Shown here: one piece after another, positions 1 to 8,523 of the stretch
Position numbering within the stretch: position 1 is the stretch's first letter
How the letters are laid out: each line of letters starts with the position of its first letter
Source of the DNA: Magnetococcales bacterium
GTDB lineage: Bacteria; Pseudomonadota; Magnetococcia; Magnetococcales; JADGCL01
Direction: 5' to 3'
NCBI GenBank assembly: GCA_015229005.1
Contig: JADGCL010000012.1
Location: 1 to 54,462 of the forward strand
DNA length: 54,462 bases
Notes under the pieces: generated by a model
The model's database searches: none
Told to the model about the DNA's origin: nothing
Seen by the model: the letters and a program-made list of their open reading frames with translations, nothing else
Program-made: the position numbers and the translations under genes

Positions 1-644
1 GGGGGTGGCGGAGGCGGCGGCGGAGGCGGTTCCGGGGCGGCGACCTCACCGGGGAGGGTGATCTTGATCCCCAGGAGAGCCTCGGCGAACCCCTTGGAGA
101 GGATCCAACTTGCCGATTGGGCCGGGAAGTCATTGACCTGGATGTCGACGCTGGCGGCCAGGTACAACATCTCCGTGTCGAGCGTCGACGGGAACTCGCC
201 GTAAGGGTAGTAGTCCGTCCTCTCCAGAAACAGATGTCCGCCGGCCTGCCTCTTTTCCACCAGATCGTTCATTGCCCCGACGACCTGGTTGGAGACCTCC
301 TGGAAGCCTTCGCGGATCTCCTCGTTGTATTCGCGGGTCTTGACCTGATTCTTGATGACCTGCTCGCCCATCATCATCATGAGGCCGGTCAGGGCGATGG
401 AGGTTTCGACATCCAGGGCGATGTGGACGTCACCGGTATTGGCGCCGTCTTCACGGATGTAAGCCACACTTCTGTCGGTCAGAAAGAACTCCTCCAGGTC
501 TTCCCGACCGCGTGCCAGGACGATCTCACCCAGGGAAGCGACCACCGAGGCGGCGGTCAGGGTATTCATGTCGTTGGCCAGCTTATTGAAATAATTCAGG
601 AAGAACGGACGAGCCTTCTTGACGATCTGTTCCGGTGTCTCCAT
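1..644 (-). CDS. CheX-like chemotaxis protein, 3' end cut by window edge
   Basis: The reading frame opens at the ATG at 644 (METPEQ) and runs off the left edge after 214 codons without a stop, so the gene is partial. Residues 20-185 read like the CheC/CheX/FliY phosphatase fold. E116 and N119 (EVSN) match the E-x2-N pair that these enzymes use to dephosphorylate CheY-P. The last visible residues are a proline run, so a linker or a second domain may follow outside the window. It is the last visible gene of the minus-strand chemotaxis operon and follows a second cheY, which mirrors the cheY-cheX pair upstream. A weak GAGTGAAG precedes the start. CheX-like is well supported; whether it works on CheY-P or is fused to another domain cannot be seen. 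Confidence 0.72.
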   Translation of the reverse strand, partial: METPEQIVKKARPFFLNYFNKLANDMNTLTAASVVASLGEIVLARGREDLEEFFLTDRSVAYIREDGANTGDVHIALDVETSIALTGLMMMMGEQVIKNQVKTREYNEEIREGFQEVSNQVVGAMNDLVEKRQAGGHLFLERTDYYPYGEFPSTLDTEMLYLAASVDIQVNDFPAQSASWILSKGFAEALLGIKITLPGEVAAPEPPPPPPPPP

Positions 645-963
645 GCGATCTTCACTCGCTCGGTGTGGCCCCGTCGACGACAGTTATCCGACGCAGGTGA
701 AGCAAGCAAAAACCGAACCAATAAAAAGGGGATAGCCATTCAGATGGGGGAGGGCTGCCCCTTTCGGGGGAACGGGCGCACAAGCACCCAACCTCCGGAG
801 CGACTCGGGAAGGGACAGGGGGAAAACGAAGCGCCGGGGAGGGGGAAAACCGGAAGCCGCTCCGATGGAGACGCACGGGACGCCCCAACCGACCGACCTG
901 AAAGGGTTCGGCCGGAGGGGGTCTCCGGGAGGCGAGCCGGCGAGCGACTATACGGTATTGATA
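645..963. other. intergenic gap inside the chemotaxis operon
   Basis: These 319 bases lie between the stop of the second cheY and the start of the CheX-like gene. I see no convincing gene and no clear hairpin with a T-run. The part nearest 690-740 is AT-richer than the rest and could hold a promoter for the last gene, but no good -35/-10 pair stands out. Confidence 0.4.
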
Positions 964-1335
964 TTACTTGATGAAAGCCCCGAGGGCGGCCTTGAGGGTT
1001 TCCGGCGTGAAGGGCTTTTTGACGTGACCGTTGGCACCGGCCGCCTCGGCGGCGGCCACTTTGGCCTCGCCACCCTCGGTGGTGACCATGACGATCGGAA
1101 TCTTGTTGATCTCGGGGATGCCGGCGCGAACCGACTTGACGAACTGGAGCCCGTCCATGACCGGCATGTTCCAGTCGGAAAGGATCAGGTCCACGGTATT
1201 GGACTGCAGGACCTCCAGGCCCTTTTGCCCATCCTCGGCCTCCAGGACGTCGTCGATCTTGAGACCCGCCTGGCGCAAGCCCCGGCTGACGATCTTCCTC
1301 ATGACGCTGGAATCGTCTACAATCAATACGCGCAT
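964..1335 (-). CDS. cheY: CheY-type single-domain response regulator (second copy)
   Basis: A 123-residue receiver domain. The start MRVLIVDD at 1335 is chosen over an upstream in-frame ATG because it is preceded by GGGAAGAGGG and places the acidic pair D7/D8 as in CheY. The phospho-acceptor is D54 in SDWNMPVMDG. The switch Thr (VTTEGG) and the conserved Lys (VKKPF) are present. Stand-alone receivers of this form bind the flagellar motor switch or act as phosphate sinks for CheA. It is the second of two cheY genes in the operon and is followed by a CheX-like gene. Which CheY binds FliM cannot be told from sequence. Confidence 0.93.
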   Translation of the reverse strand: MRVLIVDDSSVMRKIVSRGLRQAGLKIDDVLEAEDGQKGLEVLQSNTVDLILSDWNMPVMDGLQFVKSVRAGIPEINKIPIVMVTTEGGEAKVAAAEAAGANGHVKKPFTPETLKAALGAFIK

Positions 1336-1550
1336 GGTGCCCTCTTCCCTCCGACACGAAAAATCAGGTTGATCCCCACACCCGGCCCTCATGATAGCCG
1401 AACCGTGGGTCAGGTTTCGAGGCTTTTTCCGTCACCTCGGGCATTCCCTTCCCCTCCTGGGGGAACTTTTTTCAGGCCTCCTCTTTCGTGCCTCCCCACG
1501 GCGATCGTCGCCAGCGGAAGGCGGCGAACGCTTGCGGCGGAAGCCTTTCT

Positions 1551-2033
1551 TCAGACGCTGGCGAGGAGGCGCAGGGGTCCATGGCCGGTCTGGAAGGTCA
1601 GGACCAGGGTCGGCTTGCTTGTTTTCCAGACGGCGGTGACTTCCCGACCGACGATGGCGACCGGCGATGAGAGGGTCACCGGCCCCAGACCGGCGCGGGC
1701 CTTCATGCCGCCACAGAGGATGTTCACCAACTCGGCGACGCCGTCGAGGATGTCTTCCTTCTCGAGGTTGGCGCTGGGCAGACCCAGGAGCTGGGAGACG
1801 ATGGCGACGGCGACCGGTCGGCTTGTGGAGACCCCGACCATCCCTTCGTGGACGGCGCCGTAGAAGCGGACCAGACCGCCGACCTCGTCATCCAGGATGA
1901 ACTCCGACCGCTGTTCCATGCCCTGGAGGGAGATGGCCTCCATGGTTTCGGTCGCCATCATCTGGTCGAGGGTGGCGTGCAGACCGGCGAGGAGCTTCTC
2001 CTGGATTTCGTTCAAGATCACGCGTTCGCTCAT
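1551..2033 (-). CDS. cheX: Chemotaxis phosphatase CheX
   Basis: 160 residues, the usual CheX length. CheX removes phosphate from CheY-P to end the signal. The E-x2-N catalytic pair is E101/N104 (ELVN) on the predicted long helix, followed by the glycine-rich turn CGGMKAR. The start at 2033 is preceded by CAGGAG, though with a long spacer. It lies 65 bases after the first cheY and 215 bases before the second, so the order is cheY-cheX-cheY-CheX-like. The paired layout suggests that each regulator has its own phosphatase, which is an inference. Confidence 0.88.
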   Translation of the reverse strand: MSERVILNEIQEKLLAGLHATLDQMMATETMEAISLQGMEQRSEFILDDEVGGLVRFYGAVHEGMVGVSTSRPVAVAIVSQLLGLPSANLEKEDILDGVAELVNILCGGMKARAGLGPVTLSSPVAIVGREVTAVWKTSKPTLVLTFQTGHGPLRLLASV

Positions 2034-2098
2034 GGAAGGAAAGACTCCTGCTCTGGCTGTTGCCGGGGCATGGCCCGTCGGAAAGGCGATTCGTTCGC

Positions 2099-2476
2099 TC
2101 AGATGCCCCCAAGCCCGAGGGCTTCCATGATCCTGGCGGCCATCTCCTCCTGGGAGAAGGGTTTGGTCTGGTAGTGGCAGGCGCCGGCCTGGATCGCCTG
2201 GATGATATAATCCCGTTCGCCCTCGGTGGTCACCATCATCACCGGGATGCTCTTCCAGACCTCGTGGCTCTTGACCTTTTTCAGCACCTCCAGGCCGTTC
2301 ATGCCGGGCATGTTCCAGTCCAGGAGAATCAGCCCCACCTCGTCGGCGCGTTTTTCCAGGAGTTCCAGGGCCACCATGCCGTTCTCCGCCTCAAGGACCT
2401 CGAAGCCCAGCATGGCGCCGATGCCGCTGATGACGCGGCGGATGGTGCGGGAATCGTCAATGGTCAACAACTTCAT
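2099..2476 (-). CDS. cheY: CheY-type single-domain response regulator (first copy)
   Basis: A 125-residue receiver that starts MKLLTIDD with a CAGGTGAG ribosome site. The acidic pair is D7/D8, the acceptor is D53 (LDWNMPGMNG), the switch Thr lies in VTTEGE and the Lys in QTKPFS. It follows cheR by 75 bases in the chemotaxis operon and precedes cheX. It differs clearly from the other cheY of the operon, so the pair is not a recent duplication. Confidence 0.93.
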   Translation of the reverse strand: MKLLTIDDSRTIRRVISGIGAMLGFEVLEAENGMVALELLEKRADEVGLILLDWNMPGMNGLEVLKKVKSHEVWKSIPVMMVTTEGERDYIIQAIQAGACHYQTKPFSQEEMAARIMEALGLGGI

Positions 2477-2551
2477 GGCATCTCACCTGGCGGTTCGGGA
2501 AAAACTCCGGGATCGGTAACGGGAAGCGGGGGCGCCAGCCGCTTGCCGGGC

Positions 2552-3382
2552 TCATTTTGGCCGAAAGAGCGCGGCGCCGCCAACCATCACCTGCTCGAAG
2601 AGCGTGGTGTACCCCCGCGGCGACTCCGAGGCCCCGATGGCCAGCAACCCTCCCGGATTCAGGCTCCCATGCAATTTTCGGTAGATATCCGCTTTCAGTT
2701 CATTGGAAAAGTAGATCATGACATTCCGGCAGAGGATGAGGTCGAATTTGCCGTGGGGGGCGAAATCGTCCTTCAGGTTGAAGGGTTTGAACTCGACGAT
2801 CCCCCGGATCATGGGGACAACCTCATGGACCATGCCGTTCTTCTGGAAATAGCGTTCCAGGAAAGCGGTCCGCATGCCCCGCGAAATGGCAAGCTGACTG
2901 TAACGAGCGGAGGCGGCCAAGAACAGGGCGCTGGGCGAGATATCGGTGGCGAGGATCGAAAAAGCCTCGAGCTTCGGCGCCTTGTCGCCCAGGCGCTTGC
3001 TCCCGTGGTCGATGAGCATGGCGATCGAGTAGGGTTCCTGACCGGTGGAACAGGCCGCCGACCAGATGCGGATCTTTTTCCTGGAGGCGGCCTTGGTGAT
3101 GAGCTCCGGGACGACGAAATCGGCCAGGGCGGTGAAGAACGAGGCATCCCGGAACCAGAGGGTCTCGTTGGTGGTCATGGCGTCGATGACCTTGGTGCGC
3201 AACGGCCCGGAATCCTTCAGCAGACGCTCGTGGAGCTGTTTGAAATTCTCGCAGCCGTTCTGCACCATGAGGACGGTCAGCCGGTTCTCGACGAGATACT
3301 CCTTGCCGTCGTTGACGAGGATGCCGCTGTGCTCGTGGACGAAGGCGCGGATAAGGTCGAATTCTTCACGGGTTATGGCCAC
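2552..3382 (-). CDS. cheR: Chemotaxis methyltransferase CheR
   Basis: CheR transfers methyl groups from S-adenosylmethionine to glutamates of chemoreceptors. The 276-residue protein has the N-terminal helical domain (EEFDLIRAFVHEHSGI) and the SAM site SAACSTGQEPYS. The RNVMIYF motif and the C-terminal beta-strand region complete the family pattern. A longer frame exists, but the GTG at 3382 is the best start: it lies 13 bases after the cheB stop, and upstream codons read as shadow of cheB. No clear Shine-Dalgarno is visible there, so translation is probably coupled to cheB. No TPR extension is present. Confidence 0.93.
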   Translation of the reverse strand: MAITREEFDLIRAFVHEHSGILVNDGKEYLVENRLTVLMVQNGCENFKQLHERLLKDSGPLRTKVIDAMTTNETLWFRDASFFTALADFVVPELITKAASRKKIRIWSAACSTGQEPYSIAMLIDHGSKRLGDKAPKLEAFSILATDISPSALFLAASARYSQLAISRGMRTAFLERYFQKNGMVHEVVPMIRGIVEFKPFNLKDDFAPHGKFDLILCRNVMIYFSNELKADIYRKLHGSLNPGGLLAIGASESPRGYTTLFEQVMVGGAALFRPK

Positions 3383-3395
3383 TGTCGTACCGGGG

Positions 3396-4664
3396 TCAGG
3401 AACACATTTCGAGGATGCGGGGACCGATCCGCGCCAAAGGCAAATCCTCGTCGGAAAGGCCGCCTTCCTGCACCGCCCTGGGCATGCCATAGACGACGCA
3501 GGTGGCTTTGTCCTGGGTGATGCAGTGGGCGATCTTGCCCGCCCGCTTCAAGGCGTCGACTCCTGCGGCGCCGTCGCGCCCCATCCCCGTCAGGACAACC
3601 GCGAGGACCGGATCGGGAAAGACCGCCGCAGCGGACATGAACAGGACATCGACCGCCGGTCGGCACTCGTTGACCTTGGGGCCATCGTTCAGCGCCACCT
3701 GCCAGAGACCATCCTTCTGGCGCAGGATCATATGTTGTCCTCCCTGGGCGAGGATTACCTCTCCGGGAACCACCGGGGTCCCATCCTGGGCCTCGGTGAC
3801 GACCAGGCCCGAGGCCCGGGCCAGTTGCGTGGCGAGCGAGGCGGTGAAGACCGGGGGCATATGCTGGACGATGAGCATCGGCACCGCCAGCCTCCGGGTG
3901 ATCGCAGCCAGGACCCGGGTCAAGGCCGCCGGTCCTCCCGTCGACGAACCGATCAGCACCAGCTTCGGGGCGATTCCCTTTCCTGGTGAAACGGTCCTCC
4001 CTTTTGCGACCGAGGGGGCTGCCGCCGGGGGGGTCTCCTCACCCGGCGGTGGCGGTGGGGGTGTCACCGACCGTGCCACCCGGGCCGCTGCACCGGGGGG
4101 AGGGCCGGGCAGGGGGGCGACGGGCGCCACCGGCGGTCTGGTGACCGCTCTCCCGGGGGGGACCGCCCGACCGGTCGGGCGCGTCGCGGCTGGGGCCGGA
4201 AAGGCTCTTTCCCGACGTTCTTCGGCCACCGTCGTCAAGATCGGCGCCAGATCCCGGCGCAGGGCCTCCTTGGCCAACTCGACGTTGTTTTCCAGGGGCT
4301 TGGTGACGAAATCCAGGGCCCCGGCGTTCAGACACTCGACGATGATGTTGGCGTTGGTCCGGGAGGTGGCGCTCACCATGATCACGGAGATGTCGGGAAA
4401 GCCCCGGGTCAGGTGCCGCAAGGTGGTGAGGCCGTCCATGACCGGCATCTCCACGTCGAGCAGCACGACCTCGATCCCGGTCCCCGCGCCGGGGGCGCCC
4501 CGCATGGCCTCCAGTTTCTCCAGGGCCAGCTTGCCGTTCGGGGCAGAGGTGACCACCTGGACGCCGGGAATGCTCTCCGAGACCTTTTTCACGATCATCC
4601 GGTAGGTGATGGTGTCGTCGACGACCATCACCCGCAGTGGCTGACTCTCCGGTCCCTGTCCCAT
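3396..4664 (-). CDS. cheB: Chemotaxis methylesterase/glutamine deamidase CheB
   Basis: CheB demethylates and deamidates receptors when phosphorylated. In the 422-residue product, the receiver occupies about 1-130 with acceptor D70 (LLDVEMPVMDG). A long Pro/Ala-rich linker spans about 150-230. The esterase domain follows, with Ser in GSSTGG, His in QHMPP and Asp near the MGRDGAAG segment. The start at 4664 (MGQGPES) lies two bases after the TAG of the upstream phosphatase gene, so the two are translationally coupled. The linker is longer and more proline-rich than is typical for CheB. Confidence 0.94.
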   Translation of the reverse strand: MGQGPESQPLRVMVVDDTITYRMIVKKVSESIPGVQVVTSAPNGKLALEKLEAMRGAPGAGTGIEVVLLDVEMPVMDGLTTLRHLTRGFPDISVIMVSATSRTNANIIVECLNAGALDFVTKPLENNVELAKEALRRDLAPILTTVAEERRERAFPAPAATRPTGRAVPPGRAVTRPPVAPVAPLPGPPPGAAARVARSVTPPPPPPGEETPPAAAPSVAKGRTVSPGKGIAPKLVLIGSSTGGPAALTRVLAAITRRLAVPMLIVQHMPPVFTASLATQLARASGLVVTEAQDGTPVVPGEVILAQGGQHMILRQKDGLWQVALNDGPKVNECRPAVDVLFMSAAAVFPDPVLAVVLTGMGRDGAAGVDALKRAGKIAHCITQDKATCVVYGMPRAVQEGGLSDEDLPLARIGPRILEMCS

Positions 4665-4666
4665 TC

Positions 4667-6370
4667 CTACTGATAATCCCAACGATAGGTGGCCTCGGCG
4701 ATATTGCCGTTGCCGTGATAATCCAGGCGGGTGCAAAGCGACCGTACCAGGGCGATGCCGCGACCGCCATGGCTCAGGTTTCCCGCCAACATCGAACGGA
4801 CCACGGCGTGATCGAAGCCGAGGCCGCTGTCCTCGACGCGCATGCCGACCTCCCCGGAGAGACGACCCTCTTCCCGGATCGGCGCATGCCGCAGGGTGAC
4901 CCGGATCAAGCCGTCCGAGAGTTGCGCCAGCCTCTTCTCACGCTGGGCATAATACTCCACGAAGCCCTCGGGAGTTTGCTTGGTCCGGGTATCCAGTTGC
5001 AAGAGCCCGTGATCGAGGGCATTGGAGAAGAGTTCCGCGAGGATGGTATAGATCCGCTCCCGATGGCCCGACGGGGCCTGGAGATTCATCAGGGCACTGA
5101 TGATGGTCGGCAGGGGGTCCACTGACTTCAGGGTGTCCGCATCGAAAGCGAAGGCGACTTCCCACCTGGACGGAGGGATTCGTTTTTGCGCCGTGTGCTG
5201 GGCGCCGCCGGGGGGCTCCTCCATGCCGCGGGAGCAGTCGATCTCCAGGAGGCTGATGTCGTCCGACTGGGCGGCGCCGCTGCGGAAACGGTCGAGGTCG
5301 TCGAGGATGCCGCGGAAGAGGCCCCCCGGCGGAGTGGCGCCGGAGAACTGCTCCATGAGACGCTTCTGGCCATACATCTCGCCATTGGGATCGGTCGCCT
5401 CGGTCAGCCCGTCCGAGTAGAGAAACACGCGGAAATCTCTCTGCATTTCGATGAGTTCGACCTTCCTCTCCTCGCGGTTCATGGGGACGATCCCGAGGGG
5501 CAGGTGTCCGGAGGGGATGGTCGAGACCAGGAGGCCGTCGGCATTGGCGATGAGGATATCGGGGAGTCCGCCGTTCCAGACGGTCAGGCTCTCCTGGCGG
5601 AAGTCGACCTCGATCAGGCAGGCGGCGCAGAACATCCGCGCCGGCAGCACCTTGAGGAGCTTGGCGTTCATCTCCTCGACCATGTCGCCGATGGAGAATC
5701 CCTGGGCGGTCATACCATAGAAGATCTCCGACAGCGGCAGGGCCCCGACCGCCGCCGACAGCCCGTGACCGGTGAAATCGCCCAGGAGGATGTGCAACCC
5801 GCCGGCGGGGTTGTAGCTGGCCATCAGGAGGTCGCCGTTGAAGAGCGACATCGGCGAGGTCCAATGGCTGAGGCAGGGGGCATCGAGGAGGTTGCCGGCG
5901 CGGACGATGTTGGAGAAAAGGTGCTGCCCGATCTCCAGCTCCTGACGGACCGACTCCTGATGGGCGAGGAGCTGCTCCTTCTGACTCCGGAGGACCGAAT
6001 GCAGTTGCTGGATCCGCTCCATCGCGTCGATCTTGGCCTGGAGGATGATCCGGTTGAAGGGCTTGGTGAGAAAATCATCGCCTCCCGCCTCGATGCACTG
6101 GGCCAGACCCTCGTCGTCGGTGACGGCGGTGAGGAAGATGATCGGCACGAAGCGGTCGGCGGCGATGCTCTTCATCCGTCTGGCCGCCTCATAGCCGTTC
6201 ATCTGCGGCATGCGGATGTCCATCAACACCAGATCCGGTTGCTCCTGGGCGAAGAGCGCCACTCCGTCGCGACCGTTGCCGGCGGTGATCACCGGGTGTC
6301 CGGCCCGTCCGAGGAGGCGGTTGAGGATGGTGGAGTTGACGCGATCATCGTCGACCACGAGAATCTTCAT
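4667..6370 (-). CDS. Receiver - SpoIIE/PP2C phosphatase - HATPase signalling protein
   Basis: 567 residues. An N-terminal receiver (D51 in LMDIRMPQMNG) is followed by a coiled linker at about 135-175. A SpoIIE-type PP2C phosphatase comes next, with metal-binding aspartates in LLGDFTGHG and in AQSDDISLLEID. The C-terminal domain is an anti-sigma-type GHKL ATPase (N-box ELFSNALDHG, G1 box VEDSGLGFD). This RsbU/RsbW-like combination suggests that one protein both phosphorylates and dephosphorylates a STAS partner under receiver control. The STAS gene lies just upstream in the same operon, which supports this. The start MKILVVDDD at 6370 is chosen because the receiver begins there. The role in chemotaxis or in another output is inferred. 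Confidence 0.9.
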   Translation of the reverse strand: MKILVVDDDRVNSTILNRLLGRAGHPVITAGNGRDGVALFAQEQPDLVLMDIRMPQMNGYEAARRMKSIAADRFVPIIFLTAVTDDEGLAQCIEAGGDDFLTKPFNRIILQAKIDAMERIQQLHSVLRSQKEQLLAHQESVRQELEIGQHLFSNIVRAGNLLDAPCLSHWTSPMSLFNGDLLMASYNPAGGLHILLGDFTGHGLSAAVGALPLSEIFYGMTAQGFSIGDMVEEMNAKLLKVLPARMFCAACLIEVDFRQESLTVWNGGLPDILIANADGLLVSTIPSGHLPLGIVPMNREERKVELIEMQRDFRVFLYSDGLTEATDPNGEMYGQKRLMEQFSGATPPGGLFRGILDDLDRFRSGAAQSDDISLLEIDCSRGMEEPPGGAQHTAQKRIPPSRWEVAFAFDADTLKSVDPLPTIISALMNLQAPSGHRERIYTILAELFSNALDHGLLQLDTRTKQTPEGFVEYYAQREKRLAQLSDGLIRVTLRHAPIREEGRLSGEVGMRVEDSGLGFDHAVVRSMLAGNLSHGGRGIALVRSLCTRLDYHGNGNIAEATYRWDYQ

Positions 6371-6419
6371 GCCGGCTTCGATCCTGACTTTCTCGAATGC
6401 GACGTCTCGGACTCGATAC

Positions 6420-6604
6420 GACCAGCCCGACGCGACCAGCCCGACGCGACTTGCTCGAAGCAACCGGGGGCGCAGCTACGCCCGTGAGTTGCCCGACGCG
6501 ACCAGAGGCGCGGTCATGCCCACAACCTGCCCGACGCGACCGGAGGCGCACTCATGCCCACAACCTGCCTGACGCGACCGGAGGGGCGCGGTCACGCCCC
6601 GCGA
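6420..6604. repeat. tandem 14-base and 38-base repeats upstream of the phosphatase gene
   Basis: The 351-base gap 6371-6721 has no gene but holds a repeat block. A 14-base unit GACCAGCCCGACGC occurs twice exactly (6420-6433, 6434-6447). A 38-base unit beginning GCCCGACGCGACC occurs three times with a few changes (about 6491-6528, 6529-6566, 6567-6604). Both units share the core CCCGACGCGAC. The rest of the gap (6605-6721) is ordinary GC-rich DNA with nothing recognisable. There are no unique spacers, so this is not a CRISPR array. Confidence 0.85.
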
Positions 6605-6721
6605 CCCGCTCGGAACCCGGCGCCTTCCGCAGCGTCCGCCCCGGGCGAACGGGGGCGTCACGCCGACCCCGACGGTCCGGGGGACCACCAGGTGGCTGAC
6701 CCGCCGTCCTCGGTTCCTGGT

Positions 6722-7033
6722 TCAGGAGATCTTGAACAGGCGCTGGAAGTTGGCCGTCTCCAGGATCTTCTTGATCTCCGGGCGGGCGTTGACGATCTCG
6801 ATCTCCGCCTCGTTGGTCCCGGCCTCCTCCCGCAGCAGGAGGAGCATGCCCAGGGCGGAGGAGTCGATGTATTCCGTGCCGGCGAGGTCGATCACGAATT
6901 TCCGCCCTTTGCTGCTCCCGGTTTCGCTCTGATAGGCGGTGCGGAACTGGGAGTGCATCTCGAAGTTGAATCTTCCCTTGATGCCGATGACGGTCTCGTT
7001 CTCCCCGCGGTTGACAGAAATAGTTCCGGACAT
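6722..7033 (-). CDS. STAS-domain anti-anti-sigma-type protein
   Basis: A 103-residue single STAS domain. The phosphorylatable serine lies in YIDSSALGML (S58/S59), the normal position for SpoIIAA/RsbV-type switches. The start at 7033 has AGGAG nine bases upstream. It sits between the MCP-like gene and the receiver-PP2C-HATPase gene, so it is the likely substrate of that enzyme pair. The phosphorylation state would decide which partner it binds. The final target is unknown, and no sigma factor gene lies in the window. Confidence 0.9.
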   Translation of the reverse strand: MSGTISVNRGENETVIGIKGRFNFEMHSQFRTAYQSETGSSKGRKFVIDLAGTEYIDSSALGMLLLLREEAGTNEAEIEIVNARPEIKKILETANFQRLFKIS

Positions 7034-7082
7034 GGTCCCAGACTCCTCGATTGCCTCTAGTAGTGACGATGAAAACCCAACC

Positions 7083-7157
7083 TACGATCGGAGTTGCTAC
7101 GATCGGAGTTGCTACGACCGGGGTTGCTCCGACCGGGGTTGCTCCGACCGGGGTTGC
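7083..7157. repeat. five tandem 15-base repeats upstream of the STAS gene
   Basis: The unit TACGATCGGAGTTGC is repeated five times without gaps (7083, 7098, 7113, 7128, 7143), with the later copies changed to TCCGACCGGGGTTGC. The block lies 50-125 bases before the STAS start and about 100 bases after the stop of the MCP-like gene, so it is transcribed inside the operon. No gene occupies 7034-7255. Confidence 0.9.
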
Positions 7158-7255
7158 AATCCCGACTGCTGGTTCCGACCGCCGATCCAGTCCGACCGGA
7201 GGTCTGCCCCGGCCCTGTGTTCCCGCGACCGAAGGCCCCACCCGATCCTATCATA

Positions 7256-8335
7256 TCAGAAAAGCTCGATGTCCCCCTCGTCCATGGAGGTTTGTCGCAC
7301 GGCCCTGCGGTCCACTTCGTCGAACCTCTCCTTCTGCGCCTCCAGGTGGAGCCTGAGATGGGGGATGATCTCCGTCGGCTCGATTGACGGCGGCTCGCTG
7401 AGGCCGTCCATGACCGACTCCACGATGGCGAGTTTGTTTTCGATGCTGCCGGTCAATTGTGTCACCATGTCCTCGAACTGCAAGGACATGACCGCCACCC
7501 CGACGCTGTGATTCAGGGCATCGGTGATCCTGGAAACCTCCGTCAGGGTGATGGCGGTGAAGCGGTCGATCTCGCTCACCTCGGCCATCATGTCGTCGAC
7601 CCGTCCTTTGGATTCGATGGCGAAACTCATATCCTTCGAGGCCATGATCTCGATGATGCCCTTGGCGGCCTCGATGTCCTGTTGCGACTTGGTCACCACT
7701 CCCCGGATCTTGTCGCTGAACTGGTTGGAACTCTTGGCGAGTTTCCGTACCTCGCCGGCGACGACCGAGAAGGGTGCCCCGGCCTGTCCGGCGCGGGCGG
7801 CGACGATGCGCGCATTGAGGGCCAGGACGTTCGTCTGCTCGGCGATGGCATTGACATCCTTGAGGAGCGCCACCACCTCCTGCATCTGCGCCGAGAGGTC
7901 GTCGACGCGATGAACCATCTCCATGCTCTGCCGGCTGACCAGGATGATATGGTCGACGAAGGTACGCAAGATCCCGTCGGTCTCGGCAACGAACTGGCGG
8001 ATGTTGATCCGCTTGCCCTGGGACTCCCCGCTCCCCGTCCCGCCGTGAGGGTGCGCCTCCGCCGGGGCGGGTGGGGGGGCTTCCGCATCGACCCCGTCGG
8101 GGTCGACGGCATCGCCGGCGTCCATGCTCGAGGTGAGGGAGGTCACCAGGACGTGCTGGCTGTTGGCCTGGTCACGGATGCCGCTGAAGCTCTCGGTGAG
8201 CTTGAGGATGGCGTCCTGGACCAGCTTCCTGACCTGGAGGAGCTCCTCCCGGAGGTTGTCGACCTCGCGGTGGAGTTCGGCGCGGATCTCTCCGGCCAGG
8301 GCGTGCAACTCCTCATTCATGAGCCGATCCGCCAT
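7256..8335 (-). CDS. Soluble chemoreceptor-like signalling protein with altered hairpin tip
   Basis: 359 residues with no membrane segment. An N-terminal coiled coil (about 5-60) and a Pro/Ala linker (about 75-110) precede a helical MCP-type signalling hairpin. The tip reads EQTNVLALNARIVAARAG, where typical receptors have NAAIEAAR: the first Ala is Arg and the Glu is Val. The next segment, QAGAPFSVVAGEVRKLA, lacks the usual GRGF. These changes affect the surface that normally contacts CheA and CheW. The position just after cheW argues for a role in the same array or as a competing adaptor. Ribosome-site evidence is poor: GGGGG touches the ATG at 8335, and an in-frame ATG lies at 8320. Confidence 0.85.
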   Translation of the reverse strand: MADRLMNEELHALAGEIRAELHREVDNLREELLQVRKLVQDAILKLTESFSGIRDQANSQHVLVTSLTSSMDAGDAVDPDGVDAEAPPPAPAEAHPHGGTGSGESQGKRINIRQFVAETDGILRTFVDHIILVSRQSMEMVHRVDDLSAQMQEVVALLKDVNAIAEQTNVLALNARIVAARAGQAGAPFSVVAGEVRKLAKSSNQFSDKIRGVVTKSQQDIEAAKGIIEIMASKDMSFAIESKGRVDDMMAEVSEIDRFTAITLTEVSRITDALNHSVGVAVMSLQFEDMVTQLTGSIENKLAIVESVMDGLSEPPSIEPTEIIPHLRLHLEAQKERFDEVDRRAVRQTSMDEGDIELF

Positions 8336-8523
8336 CCCCCGTTGGGCCGCGAAGCCCCTTGTCGCATCCGGCGATCCCCGGCAGCCCCACGCCCGCGCCC
8401 CCGATTCCCGGAAGTCTCCTCAAACACGAACGTCATCCCGGGAGTCTCCACGACCCCGGACCCGAAGGCAAGGCGCGACGGCGGATCCGTGTCGGTGGGG
8501 AAGAAGCCCCACCCGGAGGCAGG

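Noticed and set aside
6420-6604. Possible CRISPR array
   Set aside because: The units are directly adjacent with no unique spacers, and no cas genes are present.
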